A stretch of 64,000 nt of DNA from Palsa-504 sp963744005 (lineage in GTDB: Bacteria; Actinomycetota; Actinomycetes; Streptosporangiales; Streptosporangiaceae), in contig CAVURU010000004.1 of assembly GCA_963744005.1 (NCBI GenBank), forward strand, positions 186,001 through 250,000. The letters run 5' to 3'. The translations under genes were made by a program, and so were the position numbers. This document shows, piece after piece, positions 45,385 to 55,704 of this stretch. Below the pieces are notes generated by a model. It worked only from the letters and a program-made list of their open reading frames with translations, had not been told where the DNA came from and searched no databases. Numbering within the stretch: position 1 is the stretch's first letter; each line of letters opens with the position of its first letter.

Positions 45385-46275
45385 ATGAGCGTGAACTCCG
45401 AGCCGCACCGGCGGGTCCGCCGACAGGGACCCGTCACCCTGCGTGGCAAGCAGATTCCGGCGACCACCACTGACCAGCGGCTGCTGGACCGCCGCGGGCC
45501 CACCGACTGGGTGCACACCGACCCGTGGCGGGTGCTGCGTATCCAGGCCGAGTTCGTCGAGGGTTTCGGCCTGCTGGCCGAGCTCGGCCCCGCGGTGTCG
45601 ATCTTCGGCTCGGCCCGGACCCCGCGGGAGGCCGAGGCCTACCTGACCGCCGAGGCCGTCGCCTCCGGCCTGGTCCGGGCGGGCTACGCGGTGATCACCG
45701 GCGGCGGCCCGGGCATCATGGAGGCGGCCAACAAGGGCGCGGTGCAGGCGGGCGGCGTGTCGGTCGGCCTCGGCATCGAGCTGCCGCTGGAGATGGGCCT
45801 GAACGAGTTCGTCGAGGTCGGCCTGGAGTTCCGGTACTTCTTCGTCCGCAAGACGTGCTTCATCAAGTACTCCCAGGCCTTCGTGGTCCTGCCCGGCGGC
45901 TTCGGCACCATGGACGAGCTGTTCGAGGCGGTGACCCTGGTCGCCACCGGGAAGATCACCAAGTTCCCCATCGTCCTGGTCGGCCGGTCCTACTGGTCCG
46001 GGATGCTCGGCTGGCTGCAGGAGACCATGCAGGCGGCGGGCAACATCGGGCCCGCGGAACTCGGGCTCCTCAGCGTGGCCGACGAGCCCGACGAGGTGGT
46101 CGAGATCATCCGCGCCGCGCACGCCGGCTGGGCGCCGGCCCTGACGCCCGGCCGCCGCTCGATGCGACATCACGCACCGGGCGTGGCACCATTCCTATGT
46201 GCCCGTTGTCATGATCCTCGTGGCCGCCGCCATCCTGGTCGGCGTGTTCGTCGCCGCCACCGGGCGCGGCGGTGA
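45385..46275 (+). CDS. LOG family (TIGR00730) Rossmann-fold protein
   Basis: 296 codons as read, of which about 255 match the family: SIFGSARTPREAEAYLTAEAVASGLV, ITGGGPGIMEAANKGA and VVLPGGFGTMDELFEAVTLV (the PGGxGTxxE nucleotide-binding motif). LOG proteins hydrolyse nucleoside 5'-monophosphates, including cytokinin ribotides. After AAHAGWAPAL the sequence turns Arg-rich and overlaps the next gene by 77 bases, so the natural stop may have been lost by a small indel near 46140; the three-frame TGA at 46141-46143 is a candidate. Confidence 0.85.
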   Translation: MSVNSEPHRRVRRQGPVTLRGKQIPATTTDQRLLDRRGPTDWVHTDPWRVLRIQAEFVEGFGLLAELGPAVSIFGSARTPREAEAYLTAEAVASGLVRAGYAVITGGGPGIMEAANKGAVQAGGVSVGLGIELPLEMGLNEFVEVGLEFRYFFVRKTCFIKYSQAFVVLPGGFGTMDELFEAVTLVATGKITKFPIVLVGRSYWSGMLGWLQETMQAAGNIGPAELGLLSVADEPDEVVEIIRAAHAGWAPALTPGRRSMRHHAPGVAPFLCARCHDPRGRRHPGRRVRRRHRARR

Positions 46276-46815
46276 GCTGGCCAGCGCGCCGCCCGACCAC
46301 GCGCCGCTGGACCTGGGGCCGCTGTCCCCCTCCGAGGTGGCTGCGCTGCGGCCGCCCACCGCCTTGTGGGGCTACAACGTCCAGGTGACCGACGAGGCGC
46401 TGGATCGGATCGCCCAGGCCCTGCGCGACCGCGACGTCACCATCTCCTACCTCCAGCAGCGCCTGGCCGGTTCGCCGGCGGGTTCGCGCCGCGCGCCGAC
46501 TTCCCGGCCGCGGGCCTCCCGCAGCGCCTGGCGGGCTCCTCGCCGGAGGCCACCGGCCCGCAGCTCCGGACGGGTTATCCGGTGGCTGGTCCCGCCGAGC
46601 CCCTCGGGGAGCCGCTGGCCGGCGAGCCGGGGCTGGCCGAGCCCGAGTACCGCCATTCCGAGTACTCCCAGCCGGAGTACTCCCAGCCGGAGTACCGGCG
46701 GCCGGAATCCGCCGAGCCCGAGTCCGCTCAGCCCGAGTCGGTCCAGCCCGAGTCGGTCCAGCCCGAGTCCGCTCAGCCCGAGTTCCGCGCCCCGCCGGCG
46801 GCGCCCGGTGAGTGA
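46199..46815 (+). CDS. DivIVA-like membrane protein with pentapeptide repeats, frameshifted
   Basis: About 206 residues from a GTG. One membrane helix (VVMILVAAAILVGVFVAAT) is followed by a short DivIVA-like segment (VQVTDEALDRIAQALRDRDV). At about 46475-46495 one base is missing. The next frame continues ADFPAAGLPQRLAGSSPEAT and ends in PES/AQ repeats (about 46650-46790) with a stop at 46813-46815. Read without correction, the frame fuses to the downstream glycosylase, which is an artefact. Confidence 0.7.
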
Positions 46816-47437
46816 CCAGGGTCCGGTAGCCGGGCCGGACGGCGGGCTGCGCTGCCCGTGGGCGCTGAGCGCGCCGGATTACCTCGCCTATCACGACCAC
46901 GAGTGGGGCCGCCCGGTCCGCGGTGACACCGCCATCTTCGAGCGGCTGTCCCTGGAGGGCTTCCAGTCCGGGCTCTCCTGGCTGACCATCTTGCGCAAGC
47001 GGGAAAACTTCCGCGCCGCGTTCCGCGGGTTCGACGCGGCCACGGTGGCCCGTTTCGGTGATCAGGACGTCGCCCGGCTGCTGGCCGACGCGGGCATCGT
47101 CCGGAACCGGGCCAAGATCGCCGCGGTGATCGCCAACGCGCGGGCCGCCGTCGCCCTCGACGGCGGCCTGTCCGACCTGGTCTGGAAGTACGCGGGCGAG
47201 CCCGGCGCCGCCCCGCAGACGCTGGCTGACGTCCCGCCCGTCACCCCGGCCTCCAAGGCGCTGGCCGCCGAGCTGAAGCGGCACGGCTTCACCTTCACCG
47301 GCCCGGTCACCGCCTATGCGACCATGCAGGCCTGCGGCATCGTCAACGACCACCTGGCCGCCTGCATCGCCCGGGGCCCCTTGGACCGCCTGGGCCCCGT
47401 GGACCCCCTGGACCCCGAGGGTCCCAAGGGGGCCTGA
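46808..47437 (+). CDS. tag: DNA-3-methyladenine glycosylase I
   Basis: 209 residues; the GTG at 46808 gives the family start (SDQGPVAGPDGGLRCPWALS) and overlaps the preceding stop by 8 bases. Motifs CPWALSAPDYLAYHDHEWG, LEGFQSGLSWLTILRKRENFR and NDHLAACI (zinc and base-recognition residues) are intact. It removes 3-methyladenine from alkylated DNA. The tail is Pro/Gly/Asp-rich. Confidence 0.93.
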   Translation: MSDQGPVAGPDGGLRCPWALSAPDYLAYHDHEWGRPVRGDTAIFERLSLEGFQSGLSWLTILRKRENFRAAFRGFDAATVARFGDQDVARLLADAGIVRNRAKIAAVIANARAAVALDGGLSDLVWKYAGEPGAAPQTLADVPPVTPASKALAAELKRHGFTFTGPVTAYATMQACGIVNDHLAACIARGPLDRLGPVDPLDPEGPKGA

Positions 47438-47617
47438 AGCCTCCGAGCCGTCTGGACCGCTCGGCCGCGAGCGCCCTCCCGGTTCCTCTTTCCGGGCCGT
47501 CACCTGCCCGGCGGTGGCCACTTCCGGGGTTCCGCTCACTCCCGGGTCATCACTACCCGTAATATTTTGACTTCGGAAAGTGACAGGTCATGCGGGCAGC
47601 GTACGACGAGGCGGAGT

Positions 47618-48999
47618 ATGAAAGCACTGCTGTTGACGGTGGGATCCCAGGGTGACGTGCAGCCTTTCGTGGCCCTCGCCTCCCGCCTGCGAGCCGACGG
47701 GCACGAGCCCGTGCTGGCCGGGCCGGCCCTGTTCGGCCCGCTGGCCGCCGCCCACGACCTGCCGTTCGTGCCGCTCGACCTGGACCTGGCACGGCTGGGG
47801 GAGACGCTGGCCGGCCGGCACGGGCTGGCGCACCTGCTGGCCTTCTGCCGCTCCGTCGGCCGCTGCGCGCCGGCCCTGCTGCCCGGCGCCGCCGCGGCCG
47901 CCCGGCTGGGCGCCGACGTGGTGGTCCATCACCCGGTGCTGCCGCTGGGCCAGCACCTGGCCGAGTTCCTCGGCGTGCCTGCCGTGGTCGCCTCGCCCCA
48001 GCCCGCGCTGGTCCCGACCCGCGAGTTCCCGTCCGCCGCCTGGCCGGTCCGCTTGCCGGCCGCGCTGAACCGCAGTTCCTACCGGGCCACCCGGTGGCTG
48101 GCCGGCGCGTGGGGCCGGCCGGCCATCGACCGCTGGCGGCGGGACGAGCTCGCGCTGCCGCCGCGGCCGGGCCGCCACGACCCGCTGCGGGCGCCCGGCG
48201 GCCAGCCCGTCCCGGTGCTGCACGGCTTCAGCGCGCACGTCGTGCCCCGGCCCGCCGACTGGCCGCAGAGCGCCGCCGTCACCGGCTACTGGCTGCTGCC
48301 CAGCGCGCCGGCCTGGTCTCCGCCGCGCCGCCTCGAGGCGTTTGTCGACGGTGACGAGCCCGTCGTCTACCTGGGCTTCGGCAGCATGCCCGGGCCCGAT
48401 CCCGAGCGCCTGGCCGCGGCCCTGATCGCCGCGGTGGACCGCACCGGGGCCCGCGCCGTGGTGGCCTCGCCGAGCCCGGTCCTGCGCCGCCTGCTGCCGT
48501 CCGGCCGGTTCCTGGTCATCCGCGAGGCGCCGCACGGCTGGCTGTTCCCGCGGGTCCAGGCCATCGTGCACCACGGCGGGGGCGGGACCACCGGAGCGGC
48601 CGCTGACCGCGGGCCGGCCGCAGGTCATCTGGCCGTTCGGCATCGATCAGCACTTCTGGGCCGCGCGGATGACCGGCCTCGGCGTGGCGCCGCCCGCCCG
48701 GCCCGTGCGGGAACTGACCGCCGCCACCCTCGGCGCGGCCCTCGACCGCGCGCTGGGCGACCAGCGCCTCGCCGACGCAGGCGGCCGCGCTCGGCCGCCT
48801 GGTCCGGGCCGAGGACGGCCTGGCCGCGGCCGTGGCCTGCATCGAGCGTGTCGTCGCCCGGCCGGCCCTTTCCCAGCCGGACCTTTCCCAGCCAGACCTT
48901 TCCCAGTCGGGCGTCACCCGGCTGGGCGCTGCTCAGCCGGACTTTTCCCAGCCGGGCGCGGGCCGCCTCGGCGCTGATGAACAGGCGGTGCCGGCATGA
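47618..48999 (+). CDS. UDP-sugar glycosyltransferase (GT1/MGT type), two frameshifts
   Basis: About 459 residues from an ATG with GGCGGAG. The GT-B N-terminus is typical (KALLLTVGSQGDVQPFVALA), as are VVYLGFGSMPGPDPERLAAAL and the donor-site VHHGGGGTTGAA. Family sequence continues in the next frame (LTAGRPQVIWPFGIDQHFWA) if one base is removed near 48598, and a second extra base near 48779 must go to reach ALGRLVRAEDGLAAAV. The C-terminus carries LSQPD repeats and ends in an ATGA overlap with the hydrolase gene. It glycosylates a small lipophilic acceptor, possibly a natural product or sterol-like lipid. Confidence 0.82.
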
Positions 49000-49862
49000 T
49001 GGAGCTTCCGCTGCCCGCCGGGGTGACCCGGCGCCTGGTGGCCACCTCGCGCGGGCCGGTGCAGGTCCTCTGCGGCGAGCCGGAGGACGGGGAGGACATC
49101 CCCGACGTCGTGATGGCCAGCGGCTTCTTCGGCACCAAGGAGGACTTCCGCGAGCTGCTCGCGCTGCTGGCCGTCGCCGGCCTGCGCGGCTGGGCCTACG
49201 ACTACCGCGGCCAGCTCGACCCGGACGCCGCGGAGCAGGACTTCTCCATCGACGCGCTGGCCCTGGACATGCGCGACGTGATGCACGCGGTGGGCGGCGG
49301 CCGCCCGGTGCACGTCATCGGGCACTGCCTGGGCGGGTTCGTGGCCCGCGCCGCTGTCCTGGCCGAGCCTGGGCTGGCCCTCAGCCTGAGCCTGCTCGCC
49401 TGCGGGCCGAGCATGCTCGACAGCAAGCACCAGGCCATGCTCAACGGGCTGGCCCGGATCCACACCAACGGCGGCACCATCGCGCTGTGGCCGCTGGTCC
49501 GCAGGCTGCTGGCCGACGACGACGTCGTCATGCGCGAGTTCTGGCAGGCCAAGCTCGGCTCGATGAACCCGAGCTGGGTGACCGGCGTGGCCGAGTCGAT
49601 GGCCGAGGAGCCGGACCGCACGGCCGAGATCGCGGCGGCCGGGCTGCCCGCCCTGGTCGTGCACGGCAAGCGTGACCGGCGGCTGTGGTCGCACGCCGCG
49701 TACGCCGAGTTCGCCGGCCGCCTGCGGGCCGAATGCGTGGTCATCGACCGCGCCTCGCACAGCCCCAACATGGAACAGCCCGGGCCGACCGCGGCCGCGC
49801 TGCGGGCCTTCTGGTCCGACGGCGGCGCGGCGCCGCGCCGGACGGCGGCGGTGGCCGGATGA
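48996..49862 (+). CDS. Alpha/beta hydrolase with Cys at the nucleophile elbow
   Basis: 288 residues, coupled by ATGA overlaps at both ends. The alpha/beta fold shows ASGFFGTKEDFREL, AYDYRGQLD, the nucleophile elbow HVIGHCLGGFVAR, Asp in HGKRDRRLW and His in RASHSPNMEQP. The usual Ser of G-x-S-x-G is Cys, as in dienelactone hydrolases. That could favour thioester, lactone or acyl-transfer chemistry. The partners (glycosyltransferase and P450) suggest tailoring of one small molecule. Confidence 0.85.
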   Translation: MMELPLPAGVTRRLVATSRGPVQVLCGEPEDGEDIPDVVMASGFFGTKEDFRELLALLAVAGLRGWAYDYRGQLDPDAAEQDFSIDALALDMRDVMHAVGGGRPVHVIGHCLGGFVARAAVLAEPGLALSLSLLACGPSMLDSKHQAMLNGLARIHTNGGTIALWPLVRRLLADDDVVMREFWQAKLGSMNPSWVTGVAESMAEEPDRTAEIAAAGLPALVVHGKRDRRLWSHAAYAEFAGRLRAECVVIDRASHSPNMEQPGPTAAALRAFWSDGGAAPRRTAAVAG

Positions 49863-51146
49863 GCGAGCTGACCGCCGCCCGGTCGGCCGAGGAGTCCGAG
49901 GCGCTGCGGATCTTCCTGCGGCTGATCCGGCCCCGGCCGCTGGCCGACCCTTACCCGCTCTACGCCCGGCTCCGCGACCTGGCTCCGCTGCTGCCCGTCC
50001 GCTTCCCCGGCGTGCCGGCCGGCTTCCTGGTCAGCACGTTCGCCGGCTGTTCCCGGCTGCTGCGCGACCCGGTGTTCGGGCCGCCGACCAACGACCAGCT
50101 GGACGTGCTGAAGCCGGGCTGGCGGGACAATCCGTTCACCCGCTACCTGTACCGCTCGATGGTCTTCATGGCCGGCGCCCCGCACCGGCAGCGCCGTCAG
50201 CCCGCCTCCCGGCACTTCGCGCCGGCTCAGGCCGCCCGGCACCGCGCCGAGCTGGACCGCATCGCCGCCCTGCTGGTCGGCCGGCTGGCCGCCCGCGCCC
50301 GCGCCGGGGCCGGCCCGGTGGACCTGGTCGAGCATCTCGCGCTTCCGTTCGCCGCCTTGTCCCTGGGCCGCCTGCTGGGCATCGACGACGACGAGGCCAT
50401 TGAGCTGGGCCGCCTGGCTCGCCAGGTGGGGGCCGTCGTTCGAGCAGTTCGCGTCCGCTGACCAGCATGCCACCGTGGCCCGGGCCGGCGAGGACCTCGT
50501 CGAGCGGCTGACCGGCCTGGTGCACGGGCACGGTGCCGACGCGAACCTGCTGGCCGAGCTGGCCGCGGGCCACGCCGGGGATGGCGAGGCGGAGCAGGTC
50601 GGAGCCGCGGTGCTGCTGTTCGGCGCCGGCTTCGACTCACCCGCCAGCCTGGTCGGGCTGGGCACCAAGCTGCTGCTCGAGCATCCGCGGCAGGCGCGGC
50701 TGGTGGCCGAGGAGCCCGTGGCGGCCGCCCGGGCCACCGCCGAGATCCTCCGCTACGAGCCCCCGGTCCAGCTGGTGGCCCGGACCGCCCGGGCGGCCGC
50801 CGAGCTGGCCGGCCAGCAGATCCCGCCGGGCAGCATGGTCTTCGGCCTGATCGGCGCGGCCAACCGGGACCCGGCCCGGGTCAAGGAGCCGGAGACGTTC
50901 GACGTGACCCGCGAGAACGTCCCGTCGCTCACCCTCGGTGCCGGGGCGCACTACTGCCTGGGCGCGTACCTGGCGGGCATGCAGGGCGAGGTCCTGTTCC
51001 CCCGGCTGCTCCGCACGTTTCCTGAGCTGCGCCTGGCCGAGGCCCCCGACCTGCCGGTTTACCGGTCGCCCGGGTCCACTCTGCGCGGCCTGGACCGGCT
51101 GCCGGTGCACCTCGGGACACCCTCGCCAGGCGACTCTCCTAAGTAA
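49859..51146 (+). CDS. Cytochrome P450, frameshifted
   Basis: About 429 residues, ATGA-coupled to the hydrolase. The N-terminal half (ADPYPLYARLRDLAPLLPV ... LLRDPVFGPP) stays in frame to LARQVGAVV near 50430. Removing one G from GGGG there restores PSFEQFASADQ onward. The K-helix ILRYEPPVQ and heme loop LGAGAHYCLGAYLAG are present; the usual Phe before the loop is Leu. The I-helix reads FGAGFDSP instead of AGxxT, so proton delivery may be atypical. It probably hydroxylates the substrate of the operon. Confidence 0.85.
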
Positions 51147-51162
51147 CTGATTGATTACTTAG
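51139..51162. promoter_or_regulatory. AT-rich palindrome at the P450 stop codon
   Basis: CTAAGTAA (51139-51146) and TTACTTAG (51155-51162) are perfect 8-base arms around an 8-base centre. The left arm contains the P450 stop TAA. It is a candidate operator for the following secreted-protein gene, or a weak terminator. Confidence 0.5.
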
Positions 51163-51274
51163 CGTGTGCTAGGGTCTGGATCTGGCTTACCAAATCGGGG
51201 GCGCAGGCCGGGGCCATGACCCTGGCCCGCCGGTATCAGGCCATTCCGATCCAAATCTCGAACTGGAGCGTTTC

Positions 51275-51934
51275 GTGCACAAGTGCCATGCTTTGCTCAC
51301 GGGTATCGCCTCGGCAACCATCGTGCTGGCCGGCGCGGCCACGCCGGCCTTGGCCCAGACCGCAGCCGGGTCTCCGCTCAGCAGCCTCGTCCCGAACCTC
51401 AACGGGACCTCGGTGACCGGCGACATCTGCACGGTGAGCGGCCTCCCGATGGCGGGTGAGCTCGACTCGGCGCTGTCCGCGGTGAGCGGCCAGGGCTGCG
51501 CCGTGTTCACCAGCACCACCGCCAAGACCACGCAGTCGCCCAGCGTCGCGCCCCGCACCGCTCCGTCGGCCCAGCCCTCTAACGCCCCGGCCAGCCTGAC
51601 CAGCGCCATGCCCGGCCTCGGCATGCTCACCGGCGAGATCCCCGGTCTGAGCTCGGTCAGCAGTGACCTGCCCGGCCTGGCCAAGGCCGGCACCCAGGCC
51701 ACCAGCCTCACCTCGGGCCTGATCCCGGCCGCCTCGGCCGCCCCCAGCACCAGCACGGCCACCCACACCGCCACCACGCACACGACCACCTCGACGGCGT
51801 CCCAGCCGGCCGCGAGCAGCACCAGCCAGGGCGTGCTGGGCGGCGTCACCGGCGGCTCGCTGACCAACGGGCTGCCCAACGTCAGCACCGTCACCGGGGC
51901 CCTGTCCGGCGTCACCGGCGGCTCCCAGGGCTAG
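51275..51934 (+). CDS. Secreted Ser/Thr-rich surface protein
   Basis: 219 residues from a GTG. A signal peptide (HALLTGIASATIVLAGAATPALA) precedes a short domain with two Cys (DICTVSGLPMAGELDSA, GQGCAVFTS), then a long Thr/Ser/Ala/Pro region (about 80-190) and a Gly/Val-rich end (LGGVTGGSLTNGLPNVSTV). It resembles exported actinobacterial surface proteins with likely glycosylated linkers. No family was recognised. Confidence 0.65.
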   Translation: MHKCHALLTGIASATIVLAGAATPALAQTAAGSPLSSLVPNLNGTSVTGDICTVSGLPMAGELDSALSAVSGQGCAVFTSTTAKTTQSPSVAPRTAPSAQPSNAPASLTSAMPGLGMLTGEIPGLSSVSSDLPGLAKAGTQATSLTSGLIPAASAAPSTSTATHTATTHTTTSTASQPAASSTSQGVLGGVTGGSLTNGLPNVSTVTGALSGVTGGSQG

Positions 51935-51989
51935 TCCCGAGGGCCTCGTCCCGGGCCGCCCCTTGGGACGAGGCCTTATCCTGCACGGC

Positions 51990-52714
51990 ATGGCTTCCGA
52001 ACCCGACATCGCCGCCTTGTTCGCCCCGGTCTCGGTGCCGGACACCGTCGCCGGCGTGCTGGCCGAGGCGGACAGCGTCCTGGTCCAGCTCGATGACCCG
52101 GTGGACGCGGAACTGTGGGGCTCGGACCTGATCGGCGCGCTGGCCTCGTCGGCTCCCGGCCCCCGCTCGCTGACGGACTCCCTGGCCGGCGCCCTGGTCC
52201 CCGCCGCGGAGGCCGCCTCGGCCCCCGGGTCCCTGGCCCTGCTCCGCATCCTGGCCGCGATCGGGCCGGCCTGCGCGACGCCGCCGGGCAGGCCGCGGCG
52301 CGGGTACGAGCCCGCGGCGTCGCCGACCCGCCGTGGGCGGCGGGCCTCGGCTCCCCGCAGCCGGGCGACTGCTGGCACTACGCCGACGTGGGCGGCCGTC
52401 AGGAATCGCTGACCATGACCTTTGCCTACGGCGACCGCCCGCACGCCCTCTGCGTGCTGATCGACCACAGCCGCGGCGGCCAGATCAGGGACACTTGGGT
52501 GGCCCGGGATCCCGGGCTGCGCGCGGACACCGAGCAGGCGGCGCGGCAGGATCCGCTGGTCGTCTTCGAGCCGCTCAGCGCGGCCGGCGCCGGGCGCCGG
52601 CTGGCCCAGGCCGTCGAGGCCGGCGAATGCCCCGGGCAGCCCGACCAGGTCGACGACGTCGTCGCCCACCGGGCCCTGCTGCGCGCCCGCCTGGACCTGC
52701 TGACCGGCCGCTGA
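51990..52714 (+). CDS. Conserved hypothetical protein, frameshifted
   Basis: About 241 residues. The first 100 residues (ASEPDIAALFAPVSVPDTVAG ... LALLRILAAIGPACAT) are helical. One base is missing near 52283, after which the sensible frame continues GQAAARVRARGVADPPWAAG, GDCWHYADVGGRQESLTMTF, HALCVLIDHSRGGQIRDTWV and VVAHRALLRARLDLL. The product name is unknown to me. The second half looks like a compact alpha/beta domain. Confidence 0.6.
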
Positions 52715-52834
52715 CCGGCTCGCCGGCGCCTATGGCCGGCGGCCGATCCGGGCTTAAGATGCAAACGGCGGCACACCGGCCGTAACGGATCGCCGGGCCG
52801 GCTCCCGGCACCCGGCGGCCAGGACACGGGAGGC

Positions 52835-54623
52835 ATGACCGTGCAGGTCACCGACGGAGTCCGAAGCTTCCAGGCCATGGTGCCCATGCGCGACGGCACC
52901 CGGCTGAATACGTTCGTCTACCTGCCCGATACCGGTAGCCCGCGCTACCCGGTCATCGTGCAGCGGACGCCGTACGGCGTCACCAACCCGGCCGGCCAGG
53001 CCATCACCGATCCGGCCCGGGGCTGGCTGCCGGATCCGGCCACGCCGATGCTCGGCGCGATCCTGCGCGGCTGGCGGGAGATCGTCCGGCACGGCTACGC
53101 CGCCGTCTACCAGGACTGCCGCGGGCGGTACGGGTCCGAAGGCGAGGACCACGCCTACGGCGACGACGCCCGCGACGGCTTCGACACGCTGGACTGGATC
53201 GACAGCCAGCCCTGGTCGGACCACCACGTCGGCCTGTCCGGCTCCTCGGCCTGCTCCACCACGGCCATGGCCGCCGCGTCGCAGGGCCACCCGAGCGTCA
53301 AGGCCTTCTTCGCCCAGGTCGGCGGCTCGAGCATCTATGACGATGTGGTCTACGAGGGCCAGTCGATCGAGCTGGAGCGCCTGTGGCTGTGGTTCGCGGG
53401 CAACATGCCGGGCCTGTCGGAGTCCCACCGCCAGGCGGTCCTGCGGCGCAGCGGCCTCAGCGCCGGGGAGCTCGACGAGGTGGCCAAGTCGGCGCTCGAC
53501 CGGCAGGCCGCCCTGGCCGAGGCCGGCCAGCAGTGGCCGCCGTTCGTCGGTTCCCCGGACTGGATGCGGCTGCCGCTGCGGGGCTATCCGGACTTCTCGG
53601 TGGGGCAGCCGTACCTCAATGAGCTGCTCGCCCACCCGGCCCCGGACGAGTTCCGGGCCCGCCACGACTTCCGGGCCACCATCGGCGTGCCGGGCTTCCA
53701 CGTGACGACCTGGTTCGACATCTTCCTGACCAGCGTGCTGGCCGCCTTCACCGAGTTGCAGGAACGGGTCGGCCACCAGCGGCTGTGGGTGGGGCCGAAT
53801 TCGCACCACTTCGTGTACGAGAGCCAGTTCTGGCCGCGCGACCCGTACTTCGAGTGGTTCGACCACTGGCTCAAGGACGTGCCAGGCCGCGGTCATGAGC
53901 GAGCCCGCGGTGTTCTACTCGCCTCGGGCCTGGGTGCCCGACGCCGACGGGTACGTGGCCGACGACTGGCGCCACGCCGAGCAGTGGCCGCCGCCGGGGA
54001 CCCAGCCGCAGCGCTGGTACCTGCGCGGCGACGGCTCTCTCGGCCCCGGTCCGGACGGGGCCAGCCGGTCGTTCGTCTACGACCCGCGGCAGCCCGTGCC
54101 CACGCTCGGCGGCCGGAACATGCTCATCACCGCCGGGGCCCTGGACCAGCGGCCGCTGCGCTCCCAGCCTGGCTACGGGCTGGCGTACACCGGCGAGCCG
54201 CTCCCGGCGGACCTCACCGTGGCCGGGCCGGTCGAGGCGGTGCTGCGGGCCGAGTCGGACTGCCCCGACACCGACTTCGTGGTCAAGCTGATCGATGTGC
54301 ACCCGGACGGGAGCGAGCTGCTCATGATGGACGGCGTGCTCCGGGCCATGTACCGGGATGAGGCGACCGAGCCCCGCCCGCTCACGCCCTCCTCGCCCGT
54401 CGAGCTTCGCGTCAGCCTGGGCCAGATCCACCACACGTTCCCCGCTGGGCACCGGCTCCAGGTCGTCGTCACCTCGAGCAACTTCCCGCGCCGGGCCCGC
54501 AACACCAACAGCGGGCATCCGGTCCTGGCCGACGACGGCGACGATGACATCCGCATCGCGACCAATACCGTGCACCACGCCGAGGGCCGCGCGTCCTGCC
54601 TCGTGCTGCCTGTGCTCGGCTAG
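52835..54623 (+). CDS. CocE/NonD (X-Pro dipeptidyl-peptidase, S15) hydrolase, frameshifted
   Basis: About 595 residues. The alpha/beta hydrolase half has MVPMRDGTRLNTFVYLPDTG, YQDCRGRYGSEGED and the nucleophile region HVGLSGSSACSTTAMAAA. After HWLKDVP at about 53883 one extra base breaks the frame. The jelly-roll C-terminal domain continues in the next frame (AAVMSEPAVFYSPRAWVPDA ... SSNFPRRARNTNSG) and stops at 54621-54623. Family members hydrolyse Pro-peptides or acyl esters; substrate unknown. Its stop shares the bases CTAG with the convergent endonuclease stop. Confidence 0.82.
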
Positions 54624-55704
54624 CTCCGCGGCGCGCGGGGCAGCGCGGGCGCGGTGACGACCGGGTCGGCCGGCCCGGCCAGCAGCCAGTCGGTACCGTC
54701 CAGGCGCACGTACCGGGCGTACCCGTCCGCTCCGGCCGGGCCGCCGGGCCGGCGGGCCAGCCGGGCGCTGACGAACTCCCCGGGCCCGGGCCGGGGCAGG
54801 CCCAGCGCCCCGGCCAGCAGCTGGTCGCCGGCATAGTCACCGAAGATCACGATGCCCTCGCCGCGCAGCTGGTCCCGGGCCCCGCCGCCGTCCCTGACTC
54901 GTTTCATGTAGTCGTCCTGCATCGCCACCGTGGCCACCACGGTGCGGCTCACCCGCATCCGCTGCGCCCGCCGGAACAGCTCGTTGACCCGCTGCTGCCC
55001 CGAGGTGTGCGCGAAGACGGCCGCCACGTCCCGTTCGGCCATCTTGATCAGGGCGTTCTCCCGCAGCGGCGCCCGGTGGACGAGCCAGTGCACCGCGGCG
55101 CGGCCGCGGTCGTTGAGGGCGCGCTTTAGGTCCCGGTTGCCGGCCGGGCGCAGCGTGCCGGCCGTGGTGCGCAGCAGGCCGGCCGACCAGGTGCCGTCCT
55201 CGTCACTGGCCTGGACCAGCAGCATCAGCTGCCCGTCGGCTTCGGGCGGGATCATCCAGCCGCCCATCCGGTGGGAGAACTTGCAGTCCACGTCGGCGCC
55301 CGCGATCGTGTAGTCCAGCGCCGTGCCGTCGGCCAGCCGCAACGCCCGGGCCAGCGCGATCTCGACCAGGGTCCCGGCGTGCGTCTTCTCCGTCTTGTGC
55401 AGCTGCTCCCACCGGTACCGGCCGGTGTGCTGGCCGTCCAGCAGCATGTCCAGCGCGCCCCGGATCGCCTCGGCCATCCGGGTGCCGTCGCCGTCCAGCT
55501 TGGTCAGCTCGGCGGCCACGGCCGCCAGCTCCGGATCGGCCTCGGCCCCCTCCGGCCCGCCCGGCTCCGGCGGCCCGGGCCGCCGGTCCAGGCCCGGCAG
55601 CGGCTGCTGCCCGTCGGCCGGCTCGGGCCGGCTTCCGGCATGCCGGGCAGGGCGAGCTGGCCGGGCAGCGGCTCGGGGTCCCCGCTGGTCCCGGCGACGT
55701 TCAT
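54620..55704 (-). CDS. NaeI-family type II restriction endonuclease, no adjacent methyltransferase
   Basis: About 361 residues. The 299-residue continuous part matches R.NaeI as I recall it: ALDMLLDGQHTGR, QLHKTEKTHAGTLVEI, VDCKFS, RVNELFRR and ATVAMQDDYMKRV. Catalytic residues keep exact NaeI spacing: Glu53, Asp69, Asp78 and Lys80 here, against Glu70, Asp86, Asp95 and Lys97. The position equal to NaeI Leu43 is Leu, the endonuclease rather than topoisomerase-like state. The C-terminal half is the second DNA-binding (allosteric, CAP-like) domain. The upstream ATG at 55704 overlaps the LysR stop and gives an N-terminal Pro/Glu extension joined by a missing base near 55628. NaeI cuts GCCGGC. Confidence 0.85.

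Noticed and set aside
46199..47437. DivIVA-Tag fusion protein
   Set aside because: The middle is low-complexity Arg/Ser/Pro in the wrong frame; the proper frame gives PES/AQ repeats and a stop at 46815, with tag starting at 46808.
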